This document shows, piece after piece, positions 7,669 to 10,191 of a DNA stretch of 10,191 nt. Position 1 is the first letter of the stretch. Each line of letters starts with the position of its first letter. The notes under the pieces are model-generated. The model had not been told where the DNA came from, ran no database searches, and was given only the letters and a program-made list of their open reading frames with translations. The DNA comes from DASRZM01 sp035686365 (GTDB lineage Bacteria; Pseudomonadota; Gammaproteobacteria; Xanthomonadales; Xanthomonadaceae), in assembly GCA_035686365.1 (NCBI GenBank), contig DASRZM010000033.1, positions 1 to 10,191 on the forward strand, in the 5' to 3' direction. The position numbers and the translations under genes were made by a program.

Positions 7669-7700
7669 GGCCCAAGACTACCCAGCCCGGGCGCTGCGGT

Positions 7701-7722
7701 GCCACCGGCAGCGGCCGGCGGC
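7701..7722. other. Imperfect dyad in the smrB/surE divergent spacer
   Basis: GCCACCGGC (7701-7709) and GCCGGCGGC (7714-7722) form a 9-bp stem with one mismatch around AGCG. It lies in the 92-base spacer between the divergent smrB-like and surE genes, just upstream of the surE -10 candidate. An operator is possible, but such GC-rich dyads arise easily by chance in this composition. Confidence 0.25.
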
Positions 7723-7729
7723 GATCCGC

Positions 7730-7735
7730 TATCAT
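7730..7735 (+). promoter_or_regulatory. Candidate -10 element of surE
   Basis: TATCAT (7730-7735) matches four of six bases of the -10 consensus in an otherwise GC-rich spacer, and would place transcription start near 7742, 19 bases before the surE ATG. No acceptable -35 is visible at 16-18 bases upstream. surE is the first gene of the second plus-strand block, so a promoter is expected here. Confidence 0.35.
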
Positions 7736-7760
7736 GGCAGCCCTTCGCGACGAGCCTTCC

Positions 7761-8537
7761 ATGCACGTACTGGTCAGCAACGACGACGGCGTCGATGCGC
7801 GGGGCATCCGCGTGCTCGCCGAGCGGCTGCGCCGCTGCGCCGATGTCACGGTCGTGGCGCCGGACCGCGACCGCTCCGGCGCCAGCAACTCGCTGACGCT
7901 GGACCAGCCGGTGCGCGTGGTGCAGATCTCCGATCGGGTGTGGCGGGTGGCGGGCACGCCGACCGACTGCGTGCACCTGGCGCTGGCGGGCATGCTGCAG
8001 GACGAACCGGACCTGGTGATCTCCGGAATCAACAACTCCGCCAACCTGGGCGACGACGTGATCTACTCGGGCACGGTGGCGGCCGCCATGGAGGGCCGCT
8101 TTCTCGGCCTTCCGGCGATCGCGGTCTCGCTGGTGAGCATCGATCACAAGGGCGAGCACTTCGACACCGCCGCCCGCGCCGCGCAGGAGATCATGGAGCG
8201 CCTCGCGCGCGATCCACTGCCGGCGGACACCATACTCAACGTCAACGTGCCGGACCTGCCCTGGGACGATCTGGCGGGATTCGAAGTCACCCGGCTGGGC
8301 CACCGGCACCGCTCGGAGCCGTGCATCGCACAGACCGATCCGCGCGGACGCCCGATCTGGTGGATCGGACCGGCCGGGCCGGAGCAGGATGCCGGTCCGG
8401 GCACGGACTTCCATGCCGTGCGCCGCGGCTACATCTCGATCACGCCGCTGCACGTGGATCTCACCCGCTACCAGGCGCTGGAAAAGGTCGCCGGCTGGGT
8501 CGGTGACCTCAGCACCGAATTGACGCAGCGCACATGA
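7761..8537 (+). CDS. surE: 5'/3'-nucleotidase SurE
   Basis: Metal-dependent phosphatase that dephosphorylates nucleoside 5'- and 3'-monophosphates and short polyphosphate; a stationary-phase survival protein. The product is 258 residues (E. coli 253). The N-terminus MHVLVSNDDGVDARGI carries the metal-binding Asp8-Asp9, followed by Ser39 in DRDRSGASNSLT and Asn91-Asn92 in SGINNSANLGDDVIYSGT, all at family positions. The C-terminal part ends with RRGYISITPLHVDLT, typical of SurE. The start at 7761 is preferred over an in-frame ATG at 7734 because the family begins directly with the beta strand leading into NDDG; the Shine-Dalgarno is weak. It heads the surE-pcm-yqaA-nlpD group, matching the surE-pcm-nlpD-rpoS order of E. 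coli. Confidence 0.97.
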   Translation: MHVLVSNDDGVDARGIRVLAERLRRCADVTVVAPDRDRSGASNSLTLDQPVRVVQISDRVWRVAGTPTDCVHLALAGMLQDEPDLVISGINNSANLGDDVIYSGTVAAAMEGRFLGLPAIAVSLVSIDHKGEHFDTAARAAQEIMERLARDPLPADTILNVNVPDLPWDDLAGFEVTRLGHRHRSEPCIAQTDPRGRPIWWIGPAGPEQDAGPGTDFHAVRRGYISITPLHVDLTRYQALEKVAGWVGDLSTELTQRT

Positions 8538-8551
8538 GCCGCGGTCCATGA
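8534..8551 (+). other. Five-codon bridge ORF between surE and pcm
   Basis: ATG at 8534 overlaps the surE stop (ATGA). Its frame reads MSRGP and stops with the TGA at 8549-8551, which overlaps the pcm ATG (8548) in another ATGA. The 10-base gap between the two genes is thus bridged by a mini-ORF with termination-reinitiation overlaps at both ends. The geometry is seen directly; translation is not shown and the arrangement may be chance. Confidence 0.3.
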
Positions 8552-9225
8552 ATCCGGTTTCACGCATCGGCGCCGGTGCGCTCGGGCTGGGCATGACCTC
8601 CCAGCGTGCCCGCGACCGCCTGGTCGAACGCCTGCGGACCGAGGGCATCGGCGATCCGCGGGTGCTGGCGGCGATCGGCACGGTGCCGCGCCACCTGTTC
8701 ATCGACGAGGCGCTGGCCAGCCGCGCCTACGAGGACACCGCGCTGCCGATCGGCAGCGGCCAGACCATCTCGCAGCCCTATGTGGTCGCGCGCATGACCG
8801 AGGCGCTGATCGAGCACGCAATACCCGGCAGCGTGCTGGAGATCGGCACCGGATCGGGCTACCAGGCGGCGGTGCTGGCCACGCAGGTGGAGCGCGTGTA
8901 CACGATCGAGCGGATCGACGAGTTGTTGCGCGCGGCGCGGCGCAGGTTCCGCCGCATGGGCATCGGCAACGTGCGCGTTCGCCACGACGACGGGCGCGCC
9001 GGCTGGCCCGAGCACGCGCCGTACGATGCGATCCTGGTGACGGCAGCCGCCGAGCGCGTCGAGCCGGCGCTGCTCGCGCAGCTTGCGCCCGGCGGCGTGC
9101 TGGTGGCACCGGTCGGAGGGCCGGGCCGGCAGGACCTGGTGCGGTTCCGCAACGGCAAGGACGGCTGGGAGCAGGAGTCCCTGGGCGGCGTGGTGTTCGT
9201 CCCGCTGCTGGGCGGGGTGCTCTGA
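8548..9225 (+). CDS. pcm: Protein-L-isoaspartate O-methyltransferase
   Basis: Repairs isomerised Asp/Asn residues by SAM-dependent methylation of L-isoaspartyl carboxyls; cytosolic. The 225-residue product contains the substrate loop LPIGSGQTISQPYVVARMTEAL, SAM motif I VLEIGTGSGYQAAVLA, a following VYTIER acidic loop, VRHDDGRAGWPEHAPYDAILVTAA, and the PIMT C-terminus GGVVFVPLLGG. E. coli Pcm is 208 residues and aligns from Met16 here (ATG at 8593). I keep the upstream ATG at 8548 because GLGMTSQRARDRL upstream and across Met16 resembles the extended N-terminus I recall in xanthomonads, and because it couples closely to surE. The alternative start gives 210 residues. The stop is directly followed by the GTG of the next gene. 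Confidence 0.96.
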   Translation: MNPVSRIGAGALGLGMTSQRARDRLVERLRTEGIGDPRVLAAIGTVPRHLFIDEALASRAYEDTALPIGSGQTISQPYVVARMTEALIEHAIPGSVLEIGTGSGYQAAVLATQVERVYTIERIDELLRAARRRFRRMGIGNVRVRHDDGRAGWPEHAPYDAILVTAAAERVEPALLAQLAPGGVLVAPVGGPGRQDLVRFRNGKDGWEQESLGGVVFVPLLGGVL

Positions 9226-9810
9226 GTGCGGCTTTTTTCCAGGCTGTACGATCGCACCCTGCAGTGGTCGCGACACCGCCACGCCGAGCGTTACCTGGTG
9301 GCTCTGAGCGCGGCCGAGTCGATCTTCTTCCCGGTGCCGCCGGACGTGATGCTGGCGCCGATGACGCTGGCGCAGCCCGAGCGCTGGCTGCGCCTGGCCA
9401 CGGTGTGCACGCTGGCCTCGGTGATCGGCGGCGTGGTTGGCTACGCACTGGGTCACTTCGCGCTCGAGGCCGTGATGCCATGGATCGAGCGCGCTGGCCA
9501 TGCCGATACCTTCGCGCGCGTGCACGCACTGTTCGAGCGCTACGGCTTCTGGATCGTTTTCATTGCCGGGTTCACGCCGATTCCGTACAAGATATTCACC
9601 ATCGCCTCGGGCGCCGCCGGGCTGGCGCTGCTGCCGTTCATTGCCGGATCGCTGGTCGGGCGCGGTGGCCGCTTCCTGCTGGTGGCCGGGCTCATCGCCT
9701 GGGGCGGGGCGCCGCTGGAACGCGTGCTGCGTCGCTACGTGGAGTGGCTGGGCTGGGTGACGGTGGTGGGGGCGCTGGTCGCATGGGCATGGATCGAATG
9801 GAGCGGCTGA
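9226..9810 (+). CDS. YqaA-family (DedA/VTT-like) inner-membrane protein
   Basis: A 194-residue polytopic membrane protein in the SNARE-associated/VTT superfamily, whose better-studied DedA members are implicated in undecaprenyl-phosphate or phospholipid translocation. Predicted membrane segments are about 52-75 (ATVCTLASVIGGVVGYALGHF), 102-125, 130-150 and 170-190. The re-entrant loop signatures SIFFPVPPDVMLAPM (about 32-46) and GFTPIPYKIFTIASG are present. The start is a GTG abutting the pcm stop, giving the usual N-terminus MRLFSRLYDRTLQWS. It lies between pcm and nlpD, an insertion relative to E. coli. The precise substrate is not inferable. COG1238-type YqaA is the most likely assignment; E. 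coli YqaA itself is shorter and diverged, so I leave the symbol empty. Confidence 0.85.
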   Translation: MRLFSRLYDRTLQWSRHRHAERYLVALSAAESIFFPVPPDVMLAPMTLAQPERWLRLATVCTLASVIGGVVGYALGHFALEAVMPWIERAGHADTFARVHALFERYGFWIVFIAGFTPIPYKIFTIASGAAGLALLPFIAGSLVGRGGRFLLVAGLIAWGGAPLERVLRRYVEWLGWVTVVGALVAWAWIEWSG

Positions 9811-10191
9811 ACTCGATCGGTACCGGCGCGGTACTGGTGCTGGCGCTGCTGGCGACCGGCTGCGGCGGCGGCCGTTCAGTGGTGGTCGAACCGGCCCCCG
9901 GAGTCACCCGGCCGGCGCGTCCGGCCCCACCGGCGCGCAGCGAGTACGTGGTCGCGCGCGGCGACACCCTGTACCAGATCGCATTCAGGCACGGGCTCGA
10001 CTATCGCGATGTGGCCCGCTGGAACGGCATCGGACCGCCGTACACGATCTATCCGGGCCAGCGCATCCGGCTCGCGGCGGACGGGCGCAGTCCGCCGCCG
10101 TCCCCGGCGCGCACGGCTGCAGGGCCGACAACGCAGCCGCAGCGGCCACCGTCCGCGCCGGCCCGGCCATCGGCGACCGCGACGCCGACCC
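9783..10191 (+). CDS. nlpD: Lipoprotein NlpD, LysM-containing amidase activator (N-terminal part)
   Basis: Incomplete at the right edge: 136 codons are visible. A lipoprotein signal peptide with hydrophobic core (about 16-24) ends at Cys27 in LLATGC. A Pro/Ala linker follows, then one LysM domain at about 54-98: YVVARGDTLYQIAF, YRDVARWNGI and PYTIYPGQRIRL, close to E. coli NlpD. The window ends in a second Pro/Ala/Thr-rich linker. The family's C-terminal degenerate M23 (LytM) domain, which activates amidase AmiC at the septum, would lie beyond the edge. Three in-frame ATGs (9783, 9789, 9798) all lie inside yqaA; none has a clear Shine-Dalgarno, so the start is uncertain. Position after surE-pcm supports nlpD, with rpoS expected downstream. 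Without the M23 domain in view, another LysM lipoprotein is formally possible. Confidence 0.88.
   Translation, partial: MGMDRMERLNSIGTGAVLVLALLATGCGGGRSVVVEPAPGVTRPARPAPPARSEYVVARGDTLYQIAFRHGLDYRDVARWNGIGPPYTIYPGQRIRLAADGRSPPPSPARTAAGPTTQPQRPPSAPARPSATATPT

Noticed and set aside
9202..9238. GC-rich stretch followed by six Ts (9233-9238) as a terminator
   Set aside because: The T-run lies inside the yqaA coding sequence, and the nearest stem is short and too far upstream.

Overview
The window looks like chromosomal DNA from a GC-rich gammaproteobacterium, most likely of the Xanthomonadaceae/Lysobacteraceae (Lysobacter, Luteimonas, Xanthomonas type). The grounds are the strong G/C bias at third codon positions, the gene order pyrG-kdsA-eno-ftsB-ispD-ispF-truD followed by surE-pcm-yqaA-nlpD, and protein details such as a metal-dependent type KdsA and an N-terminally extended Pcm. 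These are taxonomic inferences from recalled synteny and sequence; no search was run.

Layout. Positions 1-321 are non-coding. They begin with a large nested palindrome (1-96, possibly continuing past the left edge) and end with three tandem 13-14 bp repeats, the last of which forms a good extended -10 promoter element upstream of pyrG. From 322 to 6764 runs a tightly packed plus-strand block: pyrG (CTP synthase), kdsA (Kdo-8-phosphate synthase), eno (enolase), ftsB (divisome protein), ispD and ispF (MEP isoprenoid pathway) and truD (tRNA pseudouridine 13 synthase). Most junctions are ATGA overlaps or gaps under 20 bases; the 58-base ispD-ispF gap is the exception. A short structured leader (6765-6852) then precedes a 66-residue predicted lipoprotein of unknown function. 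That gene converges, with 3 bases between stop codons, on a minus-strand smrB-like gene. From 7761 a second plus-strand block holds surE, pcm, a YqaA/DedA-like membrane protein gene and the first part of nlpD, which is cut by the right edge. By synteny rpoS would be expected beyond it.

How the genes fit together. Enolase makes the PEP that KdsA consumes, and PyrG makes the CTP used by IspD and, elsewhere in the cell, by CMP-Kdo synthetase. The first block therefore links nucleotide supply, LPS-core sugar, isoprenoid precursor and division functions. The second block is the familiar stationary-phase and repair group (nucleotidase, isoaspartyl repair, envelope amidase activator) upstream of rpoS.

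I see no CRISPR array, tRNA, rRNA, insertion sequence, phage gene or defence system. The window is mainly conserved housekeeping DNA. The parts least explained by known families are the 1-96 palindrome, the promoter repeat at 252-294, the small lipoprotein with its structured leader, and the five-codon bridge ORF between surE and pcm.
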